Assembly: GCA_963922205.1 (NCBI GenBank)
Contig: CAWUHX010000012.1
Location: 62,001 to 126,000 of the forward strand
Source of the DNA: Romanomermis culicivorax
Taxonomy: Eukaryota; Nematoda; Enoplea; Mermithida; Mermithidae
Length of the DNA: 64,000 nt
Direction of reading: 5' to 3'
A model generated the notes under the pieces. That model was not told where the DNA came from. It worked only from the letters and a program-made list of their open reading frames with translations, and made no database searches. Positions 32,801-42,712 of the stretch are shown here, one piece after another (position 1 is the first letter of the stretch; each line of letters starts with the position of its first letter). A program made the position numbers and the translations under genes.

Positions 32801-34615
32801 CCTCCACATTGTAGATCGGTACAGCTATGCATCGTAGTCCATCATTCCTATAAAGAGACTCGCAGTTGCAGTCCTAGCTGCTACAGCCAACTTGAGAATA
32901 AATGTTTTGTTGTTTCCTTTCTGCATAAAATTATCTTTTTCGTGTAATTTTATCGCTTCAGTTTTTCGTCTAGATGATCCTTCGTGCATAATTTGTTTTT
33001 TTATTTTCAAGTTTTTCAATTCTGATTGTTTTCCGGATGGATCTCTTGAGTTTTCTGAAAATAGAAAAACGAAAGACTGAAAAATTTTGTTGTTTAGTCT
33101 CGGTAATTTGACTATGAGTAAAGGAGATGCGAAATACTCAAATAAAACTCACATCGCATCTTTTTTACTAGCATGGCTCTTTACTCCCTATATATGTATA
33201 TAAAATTTGTTCAGAAATCAGGGGGATTTCTCGTTGAACAACTTGGACAACGCATTTTTGATGCAGTTTACAATCAAATTTAGCGAATCAAAAAAAGCTT
33301 CTTTGAATTTTTTATTTAGTGAAGTTGACTCACGGTTAATTTTCTTCTAGAAACTGATTAATGATGTTCTTTCGGAGGGATGCTATAACATTCCTAAAAA
33401 CAATTTCAGAAATTAATTTGACCACAGGCGAGCTTTATGAAAGTTTTTTTGTGAAGGGTGCAAGCGAACATCACTGAACTTCTGTGCAGAATGTAAGCAG
33501 ACCAAAGTTCGAGACTGAACATTACTTTTCTTCGTTTCTAGGGTACTTACATGCCCTATGATATGAATATGCCGCTGGTAATGATCGACCGATCGTCTAT
33601 GGGTGGCTGGAACGCCTATGAATACGATAGCCCCGTGACGGAAATGGGAAACTTGAGTGGTCAAATGATCGGCCGCGGCTTGAAAAGTTGCGGCATCGAT
33701 ATCAAATCCCTTTACTGTTCCCCGTCCTTGAGATGTGTACAAACGGCATCCGGTGTGCTCAAAACGTTAGAAAACATGGACGTCAGGTTACTGAAAATTT
33801 AAAAAATAAGAAGAAATCGACTATAGAGGAACATTTTCAGAAAAAAATTCTTTTGTGTTTCTACTCTTCAAGGAAATCGTCCCCAAACATATTACTTTTT
33901 AAGGATAAACGTAGAGCCCGGCTTGTTCGAATGGTTGGCCTGGTACGACTCTATGCCTAAGTGGCTGGACGCCAGCGTGCTCGTGCAAGCGAAACACAGA
34001 GTCAACGAGCAGTATCAACCCGTGATGACCGTTTCCGAACTGGCGGGCAAAAAGGCAGAATCGACCAAAGAATATTACGAAAGAATCTCGAATGTCGTCA
34101 AAAAAATCGTCGAAAAGCAAACAGGTAAGCAAGTTCTGGCTTTTCTGCTTAAAATCGTTATTTAGGGTTACAGCGTGATCTTTATCAACGATAACATCAC
34201 CCACTAAGCTTAGTCTAGCATCCCAGATTTGATTGGTAAGCTTAGTTCATTCACAAAACTACAGTAAATTAGTATCTGGTGTATAAATATTTACAATCAT
34301 TCATTACTACTTGCTGATAAAAAAATTCATAGAATATAAAACTGAAATTATGCATTTTTAGGTGCCGGTTCGATCTTGATCGTCGGCCACGGCAGTACGA
34401 TGGACGCCGGCGTTCGATCGTTGATCGGCAAACCGGCGAGCGAAATAAACCGCGGCGAAATGGACCAAATGGGTATGCACTACCCGTATTGTTCAATTGT
34501 AGCCGCTGAAGAAGGCCAAGGCCAAAAATGGGCCGTCCAACCGGCCGTCTTACCGCAGCTCACATTTTTGGGCTTCAGCAACCGCTTCAATCCGGATTAT
34601 TTGAATCGACCCTGA
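29326..34615 (+). CDS. UBASH3/TULA-like histidine phosphatase with Ser-rich N-terminus
   Basis: Five exons (29326-29820, 32467-32772, 33542-33786, 33904-34124, 34362-34615) join in phase to about 507 residues. Residues 1-165 are a low-complexity Ser/Ala/Gly/Lys repeat. The rest is a histidine-phosphatase (PGAM) domain: FIMRHGERMD (phospho-accepting His and Arg), SPSLRCVQTA (second Arg), VEPGLFEW (acid) and VGHGSTMDA (second His). All expected catalytic residues are present, so it should be active. The EPGLFEW form and domain length match the UBASH3/TULA branch, which acts on phosphotyrosine proteins or ecdysteroid phosphates. No UBA, SH3 or signal peptide is visible. Intron 1 (2.6 kb) is full of mobile elements. 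A paralogue lies at 55577-57370 on the opposite strand. Confidence 0.85.
30606..31620. mobile_element. TIR element with GGGACACTTGGAGTAACG subrepeats, in phosphatase intron 1
   Basis: The left end has four ~16-bp copies of GTGTCCCGTTACTCCAA in a row. The right end has the complement (GGACGCTTGGAGTGGCGG, GGAACACTTGGAGTAAAGG). The outermost bases GCATATGATTGTGTCCC and GCATTTTATGTCCC (inverted) mark the ends. No coding capacity. Confidence 0.65.
31642..31876 (+). mobile_element. Family A MITE, copy in phosphatase intron 1
   Basis: Starts TATAGTCTTTTTTCTTG and ends AAAAAACAGGCTATAG. About 235 bp, somewhat diverged from the other copies. Confidence 0.75.
32467..32772 (+). CDS. Phosphatase exon 2: linker and RHGE motif
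   Basis: Acceptor TCTTACAG|AGCGAA; donor GACCAA|gtaagc; 306 nt, phase 0 at both ends. It ends with the start of the catalytic domain, AFIMRHGERMDRLFPEWL. The preceding 70 residues are Ala/Ser/Lys-rich. Confidence 0.85.
33542..33786 (+). CDS. Phosphatase exon 3
   Basis: Acceptor TTTCTAG|GGTACT; donor GTCAG|gttact. It encodes YMPYDMNMPLVM and YDSPVTEMGNLSGQMIGRGL, then SPSLRCVQTASGVL with the second catalytic Arg. Confidence 0.85.
33904..34124 (+). CDS. Phosphatase exon 4
   Basis: Acceptor TTTTTAAG|GATAAACG; donor AAACAG|gtaagc. It encodes INVEPGLFEWLAWYDSMPKW and the helical TVSELAGKKAEST segment typical of the UBASH3 branch. Confidence 0.85.
34362..34615 (+). CDS. Phosphatase exon 5 (C-terminus)
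   Basis: Acceptor TTTTTAG|GTGCCGG. It encodes SILIVGHGSTMDAGVRSLIG with the second catalytic His, then HYPYCSIVAAEE, ending in a TGA at 34613. No canonical AATAAA was seen shortly after; AGATAAATA at ~34650 is the nearest A-rich candidate. Confidence 0.85.
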
Positions 34616-35975
34616 TGAAAACGGGACGCCGACATCGTCGAGTTTCGAAAAGATAAATATTCGTTTTCGTTTTATATTTTTTCACATTTTCGTCGACTAC
34701 TAACCAATTTTGTCCATTTACAACACCTTTCTGTATTTATTAGTCTGTTTTTCACAAACCAAGTAAAATTTTGTGTACACGAAAACGATTGATTCATGAT
34801 TTTTTGGACTTCTTGTTCAACGCTGTTTTCTATTCATTGTTAATGGGAGGCACATGCGTTTTCCGCTTGAGGATATTCGAGGAAAAAGAACATTCAAAAA
34901 TTTCGTATTGATCGATACAAAATGTGTCTTTCTAATATTTTCATGAAGGAAACATTTCAATTTAATGTGGATTCAATATTTCCCAGTTACACACATCCGA
35001 TTATGAATTCATGTGATGTCTGTAACCTTATACTATTTAATGCGAAGTGGCCATTAAAGGTTTCTGTGAAAAAGTTTCAGACGTTTCTGTGATTAGCGAA
35101 CGGACGGAGGAACAATTTTTTGCTCCGGCCATGCTGATGGAGGAATTTTATGTATTTTACAGGCCAAGATGAGATGAATAAATTTCCAAGTTTCTGAGAT
35201 GAACCGACTTCAACTGAAGGGAATAAATGTGTATTTCCTCTGTAACTGGTGAGGAAAAATACGAATTGGTCAAGTTCAACATTTTTTACCCTTTCTATGA
35301 GTGTATCAATTTCGATCCAAAAGTTCAACTTCTTCATAACGTTTTTTAAACATGAAGCTGAGTTCAGATTCAGACGCATCATCGAAGCAATTTTCCGAAA
35401 TTTTAGGTTTAACTTGAAGTTTTTCGGATTCATGAGAGTAAGAGTATATTTTCTTAATTTGTCGAATGATATATGAAGGACATGAACTCGACTGCTATCA
35501 AGAAGAAGGTCTGTATAAAAATACACGAAAGATCGTTGGATTTTTATCTACAAAAAATATCTTCGTACAAAGATTTTTTGGCCGATCTTTGTACAGATAC
35601 AAAGAGGTTTGAACAAAAACAGTGCTTTTTCGTCATCCATTGATTCTGTTCCATCGTCGAAATCTTCCATTTCAGAATGTGATTATTCATCCACAGAAGA
35701 CAAACTTACAGTTTCATATGCTCGTGAATTATAATTTTAAAAAAGCTTTTTGATATTGATCCGCAGAAGTCTAGCACAATCACCATTTGCAATATCACGA
35801 GAACATGAATTCTCACTATCTAGATACAGGGCTAATTGATGCCGATAAGTGCCGCAAGTATTATTGAATTAATGATCTGCTTACTTCAGCCAATTCTGGG
35901 TATTTTTCATGATTATGTTCTCAAAATGATGAACAGAAATGATTAATTGAGCTAATTCTGGGTATTTTTATGATT
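34616..35975. other. Intergenic region downstream of the phosphatase
   Basis: Contains one 149-residue open frame on the minus strand (35077-35526) without recognisable motif, and a ~50-bp direct repeat (GAGCTAATTCTGGGTATTTTT, ~35890 and ~35950). I see no supported gene. Confidence 0.35.
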
Positions 35976-36059
35976 ATTTTTCCAAAATGATATTTCTTGC
36001 ACGAACACACAAAAACACGAATGTTATGTTGATTTTTTATGATTCATATTGCGAAAGGA

Positions 36060-36155
36060 AAAACCTCCGGCCACGCTTTTCCCAACCTCCAGCCCGAGGG
36101 CCGGAGGTGCTGGAAGTGCCGGAGGCCGGAGCCGGAGCTGGAGCTCCTTCCTCCC
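36060..36155. repeat. GC-rich GGCCGGAG/CCGGAGCC repeat patch
   Basis: Short degenerate repeats of GCCGGAGG, GGAAGTGCCGGAG and GGAGCTGGAGC in otherwise AT-rich DNA. Possibly a small minisatellite or MITE arm. Confidence 0.5.
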
Positions 36156-36560
36156 TACTTGTGATTAAGTTATATTTAACTTTGTAACCGAATGTTACAA
36201 AAATCCATCTAAATTTTCCTTGAAATGAGCCGAGCGACCACGTTTTCGCTCCTGATTCATTACCGATATTTCTGCCATAAGTGATTGACGTCACTTGCTC
36301 ACTTTATTTTATAAGATCATGATCGAAATCAGAAGAGCAAGTTCTATTCCATAGATTTTTCAACTTCCCACGGAAATGTTTCCTCTCGCAATAAACTGGC
36401 GAAATTCGTCCATAATGTACACTAAAATTTGGATAAATGCAGATTACGTCGAGTTGTGGAGTGATTCCATCAATGGAATGATTACTTGAGATGGCAACAT
36501 GTACTACATTCCATAGGTCGTTGTAAATAGTACAGAAGAAGTTTGTGTGAAAAACACTAC

Positions 36561-36806
36561 TATAGTCTGTTTTTCTTGAAATGCTCCTAAATAATAGAAG
36601 TAAAAAGCAAGTAGTATTTCAGATTTTCACGATTTTCTGACAAACAATATATCGTATAGGACTGGAAATTTGTAAGCATACTGACCTCACCTTTAACAAT
36701 TTTCCGAGTAAAAAATTTTACGGTAAAAGCTATATATAAACGATTAAACATTACTGATTCGTGTCACTTTTCTATTTGGAAGCATTTTATAAAAAACGGA
36801 CTATAG
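36561..36806 (+). mobile_element. Family A MITE
   Basis: Starts TATAGTCTGTTTTTCTTG and ends AAAAAACGGACTATAG. 246 bp. Confidence 0.8.
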
Positions 36807-36848
36807 TCTTCTCTGAGATCTAAAGCCATAATGCAAGTTTCAGAGTAA

Positions 36849-37007
36849 AGCCCCATTTATACTCCACGGTCACGGCAGACGTGGCCAATCGAATTTTAAT
36901 GCACGTGACGTGCAACCAATCATATTTAACGTCAGTTTTTCCTGGCGCAGTCTGGTTGATCATGGGCGCCATGGCCGTGATTGTGGCCGTGAAGTATAAA
37001 TGCGGCT
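36849..37007. mobile_element. 159-bp MITE with TAA target duplication
   Basis: AGCCCCATTTATACTCCACGG at the left and, inverted, AGCCGCATTTATACTTCACGG at the right, flanked by TAA on each side (36846-36848, 37008-37010). The three-base duplication fits PIF/Harbinger-type MITEs. Confidence 0.8.
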
Positions 37008-37204
37008 TAAATGTCGACATAACGCTATATTATTTGTGATCTCAGAATATAACACTCGGAAGAGTTCTCCTCGTCACATGAAAATGGGTCATGGAAGGAC
37101 TTCCAAGACTTTACAATGAAGTTTCCCAGACCATCTTTAGATAGCGCCATATGTGGTTCTTCTAGTAATGTCCAAAACGGAAACTGCTGAAAAATTAACG
37201 AATA

Positions 37205-37444
37205 TTGGGACATTGTCGAATGGACATGAACAAGAAAAGATTTTTAACGGTTAGGATTCAGATCGATGAGGCCCGATTCAAAACTATGACCTTCCAATGC
37301 ACAACTTCTGGGCTTTCAGACATTCAACTTACTGTAGCCGGTTCAAAAATGATTGCACTGAATCAATCTTTTCTTGGATGCAATTCTATTATATTCAATC
37401 AAAACAATAATCTATGCGACGTAGACATACAAATTAGTGTGTAA
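37205..37444 (+). CDS. Unrecognised 79-residue open frame (weak)
   Basis: Encodes a peptide with three Cys (MTFQCTT, FLGCNS, LCDVDI) and a normal amino-acid mix, in DNA not otherwise identified as repeat. No start context, splice partner or family is recognised. It may be a short gene, a degenerate exon or chance. Confidence 0.2.
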   Translation: MGHCRMDMNKKRFLTVRIQIDEARFKTMTFQCTTSGLSDIQLTVAGSKMIALNQSFLGCNSIIFNQNNNLCDVDIQISV

Positions 37445-37691
37445 TACAAGATATGAGTTTCATTATGGACAACAAACCTGTCGAACTTTTCCAACGTATT
37501 ATACGATCAATGACGTTTTTTGAATGCTAAAATGAAAGATGAAATCAGAGTCCATATATAGCTGCGTGCAATTTCATTTTGATTAAAAAAATGAATCCCT
37601 ACAATCTGAGACTGAAATGATCTTTAAATTTTTTGACACACCTCGTAAGTCAAACTCTCAGTGGTTTTGTTCCTCGGATCGATTGTATTTT

Positions 37692-37828
37692 CCTGTTTAT
37701 GAAGTTTCTTGAAAAGCATATAAATAATAAGAGTGGAAAGCAAGTACTCATTCATATTTTTTTCAATTTTCTGCTCAACCACATCCCACATAGAACTGCG
37801 ATTTTGTGAGCATACTCCACTGGCCTTA
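37692..37828 (+). mobile_element. Left half of an old family A MITE split by Harbinger
   Basis: TTTCTTGAAAAGCATATAAATAATAAGAGTGGAAAGCAAG through GTGAGCATACTCCACTGGCC. It continues at 41427-41590 (AGTGTCTTTTTTGTGCGAAAAA onward), which proves the Harbinger boundaries. Confidence 0.75.
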
Positions 37829-38149
37829 GGCCCGTATGCACGAAGGCCGCTAACTTTAACACGTGTTAGGGACTTAATCCGTGTTAGTTAACACGTGTTA
37901 AATTGCTAACACGGATTAAAGTTAAGCGGTATGCACAAACGCAGATTAGCGGCCGCTTGGCTAATCCGTGTTAAGTTTTCTTAACACGTGTTAAAAAATT
38001 TAACTCGTGTTAAAATCCAATCTGACCTTTGGGCAAGAGTAGACTTGCTCAAAAAAAAACAAACAACAAAACACAAAAACACAGAAAACTTTCGACAGTT
38101 CATTTTTTCGAACATATCTCGGTCTGCGTCTGTTCTTTTTTCGTAAAAA

Positions 38150-38389
38150 ATGGAAATTTCGGCCAAAAATCGAGAGCGAAATTTTAATTTTGATGTGGAA
38201 GAAACTGAATTTTTATTGCAATGCATTTCCGAACGTGTGGACACAATAGAAAATAAAAAAACGGATTTAAAGTCGATGCACGTAAAAAGTTCATCGTGGA
38301 ATGCCATTGAGGTAGCGTTCAGTATTAATCCGAACGTTAAAAAGCGCTCCAAAGAGCAATTGTTCGACAAATGGAGGAACCTAAAAGCG
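38150..38389 (+). CDS. Harbinger Myb/SANT-like DNA-binding protein, exon 1
   Basis: ATG at 38150; donor AAAAGCG|gtaata near 38389. It encodes a trihelical Myb/SANT-like (MADF-related) domain: FDVEETEFLLQCISERVDTI, SSSWNAIEVAF and KKRSKEQLFDKWRNLKA. In PIF/Harbinger elements this second protein brings the transposase to the nucleus and to the element ends. A diverged homologue lies at 50150-50358. Confidence 0.75.
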
Positions 38390-38529
38390 GTAATAATTTG
38401 AAATTAGCATCTTTTTAGTTTAGTGCAGCTTAAAGGAAAATCATGTGTTCTGCAGTTTTTGAGAGCAGCACGAAAATTATGCAAATTAGAGGTAACCCAA
38501 AGATTTAGAGTAATTCAATGGCATTCCAC

Positions 38530-39345
38530 TTAGCTGAAGTAGTTAACTATAATAGCGCGTCGTTTAGCTACTCCCTGAGCATTATCATCATCGTTTTCCC
38601 GTTGTTGATCTTCATCCTCAAAAATCTGATTTTCAACATTTTCATCAAAAATATCGTCATTCATTTTTGCAAAGTTATACAAAACAGCGCAAGCGACGAT
38701 CACAGCTGAACATTTTTCCAGCTTGAAGTTAATGCACTTTGACAAGCAGGGGAAACGTTGTTTTAAAATGCCGAAAGTTCTTTCGATGGTCATCCTCGTG
38801 GAAGACTGCGCAAAATTATAACGGAATTCTTCAGGAGTTCTGGGATTGACAACTGGGGTCATTAAAAATCGATGGCAAGCGTATCCACGATCTGCAATCA
38901 CGTGGAAGGGTCTGGGTAGGGCTTCCAGTTTTGTACGTAGAGCCGACTCATTAAAAATTCGTGAATCATGTGTGCTACCTTTGTGGCTCGCAACAATGTC
39001 TCTAATAAATAGCTTATGGTCGCAAGGAATTTGCACATTAATGGAAAACCACCCTTTGCGGTTGCGAAATAACTCAGAATCAGCTCCACCAGGATTCAAA
39101 ATTTCGACATGGGTGCAGTCCAATGATCCGATTACACCGGGGAACCCTTGTTTTTGTTCAAAACCATGCGTAATTTCTGCAAAATCTTCTGGCTTGGGAA
39201 AAGTGACAAATCTTTCTCGAAGTTCAGCAATCAAAGGAATCACTCGATGCACAATTCGTGATACAGTCGACTGATGCAGACCGTGCAGATCGCCATCCTC
39301 TCTTTGGAAGCATCCTGCGCCCAAATACCGCAAGGCCAGCAGAAC
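38530..39345 (-). CDS. Harbinger transposase, DDE_Tnp_4 catalytic exon
   Basis: Acceptor CCTCTTAG|GTTCTGCTGG at 39345/39346. It opens with VLLALRYLGAGCFQ, then the helix-turn-helix-like HGLHQSTVSRIVHRV. The catalytic core follows: GVIGSLDCTHVEI (first D), HKGSTHDSRIFNES, VIADRGYACHRFL (second D), MTIERTFGILKQRFPCL (E), and VACAVLYNFAK at the end. All three acidic residues are present. The acidic tail ends at 38530. Exon 1 lies at 40990-41212. Confidence 0.9.
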   Translation of the reverse strand, partial: VLLALRYLGAGCFQREDGDLHGLHQSTVSRIVHRVIPLIAELRERFVTFPKPEDFAEITHGFEQKQGFPGVIGSLDCTHVEILNPGGADSELFRNRKGWFSINVQIPCDHKLFIRDIVASHKGSTHDSRIFNESALRTKLEALPRPFHVIADRGYACHRFLMTPVVNPRTPEEFRYNFAQSSTRMTIERTFGILKQRFPCLSKCINFKLEKCSAVIVACAVLYNFAKMNDDIFDENVENQIFEDEDQQRENDDDNAQGVAKRRAIIVNYFS

Positions 39346-39544
39346 CTAAGAGGAACCTGTGCAGAAACAGTGAACATTCCACACGATTACATGCAAATGA
39401 ACCACCACTGATAAACTGGCAATAATTTGCATAATTTTTGTGCACAAAACAACTAATCAGCACTAGCATGGTTTCACTTACTACATCTCCAATTACTGCT
39501 TGATTTTATTAGAACGCTAAAAAAGCAATAGCTAATTATAAAAG

Positions 39545-39758
39545 AGCAACGTTGGCAACAGGTGGTGGTCCAGAACCGCCAAAACCTCCGTCGGTCTACT
39601 GGAAAATTTTCGAACTACTTCCCAATCAATTCGAACGAATACCATGCACATTTGATAGCGATGCTGCCTTCATTTCACAAGCTTCTAATCAAGAAAAAGC
39701 TAGCGAAAAAATTCAACAAATGCAAACAAGTGATCAGGGGCAACAAGGTAAAGGGTAT
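39545..39758 (+). CDS. Harbinger Myb-like protein, exon 2 (5' part)
   Basis: It starts after an AG acceptor near 39544 and encodes the family hallmark ATGGGPEPPKPPSVYWKIF, then FERIPCTFDSDAAF. The frame is interrupted at 39760 by a nested TIR element. It lies inside the intron of the opposite-strand transposase, so the two genes interleave. Confidence 0.6.
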
Positions 39759-39759
39759 A

Positions 39760-40560
39760 CAGGGTGTCACCACGGAACATAAATCTGCTTCCTGCAGTCC
39801 CACAAATATTTTTTGTCTTTAACACAAGGTCAATTTTATCAAGAGATGTATTTGGAAATAAGAATTGTGTACCTACAAAAAGTCATATACATACGCGGGC
39901 ATTTTGTGAATTTATTCATGCAGATTGCTAAGTGATCAGATTCCTCTGCCGCATATCACTTTATGCAAACATGCTAGTTTTAGAAAAAATTGACCTCAAT
40001 GGGGTCTGCGCCCTGCGTTATTCCTCCCAGATTTCATGCATAATATATACTGTCATCTACTGAGCCGTGGGTTGGTGTAGGTAGGCCCTGGCACGCATGC
40101 CCAATGGGATAGGGGAACCCCACACCCAAGGTTGGGTCGTCCCCTCCAGACCCCCAAATGATCCCCTAAAATTCTTAAAGTCAGAGAAAAATATAAGGTA
40201 GGGATGGTTTTTTTTCAAAAATTTCAAAAGACCAATTGAAGGGCTCAGTTCGAAAGGTGCCTAAGTCCGTATCTTTTAACATTTGACTTAGGCACTTTAC
40301 GAGCTAAGCCTTTCAATTTTTCTTCGAAAATTTTCTATGTTTGGGCTACAATTTGGTCCCCTCCACCCAGAAATTTTTTGCTGGTACAGACATTGGCATT
40401 GGACATGCATAGAATAAAGTATGATCTTCCCAATTGGCATAAAACTTTCTGGATCAACCTCCATTGCTGAGAAATCTCAAAATGAGTAGAGCACTCTTCT
40501 TGTCATGCCGGGTGGCCGACCATACCCGGCTGACCATCCTGAAACTCTTGTGACACCCTG
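39760..40560. mobile_element. 801-bp TIR element nested in Harbinger
   Basis: Ends CAGGGTGTCACCACGG and (inverted) CAGGGTGTCACAAGAG, with TA immediately left and TG right (a possibly mutated TA duplication). No coding capacity. It sits in an exon of the Myb-like gene and in the intron of the transposase. Confidence 0.7.
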
Positions 40561-40948
40561 TGTGATGCCCTTGAAGCTCACAAAAGCTTGTCGCTCTTCT
40601 TTTTAAGAAACGTCATGTGATCCGTTTTCCTCGACACCGTTATCTAGTCCCTCTCCCGCAAACGAACTTCATCCTCCAAAAATCGGCCATTTGGCCTGCA
40701 CTATAACAGGCCGTGATGATGAAAACAAAGCCTGATTGGAATTTGTCGCACTGCAGAAAGAATGTTTGCAACGCGAACACCAAGCAAAAATGGAACTCAT
40801 TAAGATCCAAAAAGATACTGCAATGATCGAAAAAGAAGCCGCAGCGGCTAAACTTGAATATAATACAAAAAAGATATTTTCGTTGGGCAATCCACCCCCT
40901 GCTCCAGCCCCTATATTTACCCAGTACCATACATTCACTGATTTGTAA
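40561..40948 (+). pseudogene. Harbinger Myb-like protein, C-terminal coiled coil, with stop
   Basis: After the nested insertion, a frame with PSPANELHPPKIGH leads into an in-frame TGA at 40733, then a charged coiled coil (LQKECLQREHQAKMELIKIQ ... EKEAAAAKLEYN) and an end in TQYHTFTDL. A C-terminal coiled coil is usual for these proteins. The stop and the insertion make this copy non-functional. Confidence 0.6.
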
Positions 40949-40989
40949 TGGTGGCTCATTTGCATAATAAATTTTGTCTTTGGTCATAC

Positions 40990-41212
40990 CTGTAAAGATG
41001 CTTCAACTGCGACGTTTTGTCTTTGGCTTTAAATTGTCCTCTAGCAAGGATATCAAATGAATCGCATTGTTTTTCGTTAATTTATATCTAGACCAAAACT
41101 GAATATCCGAATATTTTTCCAAAGGATTTGTACGATTAGAAAATATCCTGATTCTAGCATAATTCTCGATAATTTCTTCATCCATATCATCCAGAACATC
41201 CAAAACATCCAT
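40990..41212 (-). pseudogene. Harbinger transposase exon 1, with premature TGA
   Basis: ATG at 41212 (MDVLDVLDDMDEEIIENYAR). It includes NPLEKYSDIQFWSRYKLTKN, the conserved N-terminal block of this family. The donor TTTACAG|gtatga is at 40989/40990. A TGA (41003) sits 12-13 bases before the donor, just after KPKTKRRS; the exon would otherwise join in frame to VLLALRYLG. The stop makes this transposase copy dead unless suppressed. Confidence 0.7.
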
Positions 41213-41426
41213 GACACACAAAAAGGAAAACTGTACCTGCTCTAAATTTTATAAAAAAACACACTAAACACGCCACTAATCTTGGGGGAGAGCAGGATTA
41301 AAATCGCGAGTTAACTTAACACGGATTAGCTTAACTCGCCTTTGGGCATACCGCTTAACTTTAACACCGCTTAAAATTTCGTTTTTAACACGGATTAAGC
41401 CTAACTCGCCTTCGTGCATACGGCCC

Positions 41427-41590
41427 TTAGTGTCTTTTTTGTGCGAAAAATTCTACAGTAAACGCTTTATTCAAACGCTTTTAACGACACTACTAATTCG
41501 TATCATTTTTCAGTTTGGAGGCATATTTGTAGATAAATTTTGTAATAAGACCTGAAATTTAAAAAGTCCAAATATCGAACTATAGCCCAT
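41427..41590 (+). mobile_element. Right half of the split family A MITE
   Basis: Starts at the TTA duplicate and carries TGCGAAAAATTCTACAGTAAACGC, then TTTCAGTTTGGAGGCAT, the normal right-half landmarks of family A. Confidence 0.7.
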
Positions 41591-41760
41591 TTAATTTAAA
41601 ATGATAGAAGCAGCTAAAACCAAGAAATAGGTTCAATTTGATACGCAATTTGTACCTGGTAGAAAACTTTATACGTCAGAAAAACGTAAAATTTCTCCAT
41701 GTGAATGGGAAATGCCAAAATTGTTTTAAAAAACCGATCATTTTAAGAAACCATACATGT
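41580..41760. mobile_element. Family B repeat, left half
   Basis: CTATAGCCCATTTAATTTAAAATGAT and TTTGATACGCAATTTGTACC match the first half of 15563-15962. The second half is at 44690-44832, separated by later insertions. Confidence 0.55.
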
Positions 41761-42712
41761 GACAGTCTTTACGCACACTACCCTCTCTACAGACGGACTC
41801 TAACTGCATAAATTTTCACTTTACCCTCCCCGCAGACATACCTAAAGTGATAGCTAGGTGTCACCTTTTTGTTAAGTGCAAGTGTTCAAGTCAAGGTCAG
41901 GGTTCTGTATGTGCTTGGACTCATTTTCCTGTAATATAATGATATAAAATATAAAATGAAATGAAATTTAATTTAGCAGGATGTTATTTCCAAAAAATCC
42001 AAATTTCCTTACAGCTTTAACAAGTATGTTATTTTAATAATGATTGTGTTATTGTGCGTGGGTGTGTGCGTGTGTTGTGATTCATAATATAACATTAGGT
42101 TCAATGAGCTTGAGTCTGAGTCGAGAGTCTTATATATCTTATTAACTGCTCTTAATTCTCTTTCATTTCATGTGAAATGTGCCTGAGCTCGTGCCTACTT
42201 TAAGAACTTGGTGGCTTTTCTTTTTCTTCATTGAAAGGCATAATAATGTTGGGCAACTACAATGCTTGTACTGTCAGATTAAAGTAGGATACGGGAACTG
42301 CATGTGAGAAGAAAAATTATGTTTTTCGTTCAAAATTCATTTTCAATTTTATTTCATCAAAATTCGAAATTCATAATTCATTCAAACAACGCCAACCAGA
42401 TAAAATCAGGCGCAGCATAAGGAAGGCAAGTGCTTGCCATTGTATTGTAAAATAAATATATCTTATTGAGCTGAGAAAGGTAAAAAATGAGTTTTATGGC
42501 TTTGTATTACAGAAATGATAAACTCAAAAATATGCTTGCCCTCCCCCTCCCCGAACCCCAAAAAAGTGAAAGGACCTTCCTCTACTGGTGGTCAAAACAG
42601 TGATGTCTGATCAGTTTTGCGTTACATCTATAGAAAAAACCTTATATTTATCCACTGTCGATTTAGACCGGACTGTGTCGATAAGTGCTAGTCGACAATG
42701 TTTGACCACATA
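41761..42712. other. Intergenic, nothing recognised except short TG repeats
   Basis: GTGTGTGCGTGTG-type sequence near 42060. No gene or repeat relationship was established. Confidence 0.35.

Larger units (their letters stand above)
37829..41426. mobile_element. PIF/Harbinger transposon, near-complete, TTA target duplication
   Basis: 3598 bp. Terminal inverted repeats GGCCCGTATGCACGAAGGC and GGGCCGTATGCACGAAGGC, flanked by TTA on both sides (37826-37828, 41427-41429). Inserted inside a family A MITE. Subterminal regions carry many TAACACGTGTTA / TTAACACGGATTA palindromes, likely transposase or Myb-protein binding sites. It encodes a two-exon DDE transposase (minus) and a Myb/SANT-like protein (plus), the standard gene pair of this superfamily. 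Both genes have an in-frame TGA, and a second element is nested in it. Confidence 0.9.

Noticed and set aside
35077-35526. 149-residue minus-strand open frame as a gene
   Set aside because: No recognisable family, start context, splice partner or repeat relation. Long enough to note but unsupported.
38846-39274. 142-residue plus-strand frame
   Set aside because: Antisense shadow of the Harbinger transposase catalytic exon.
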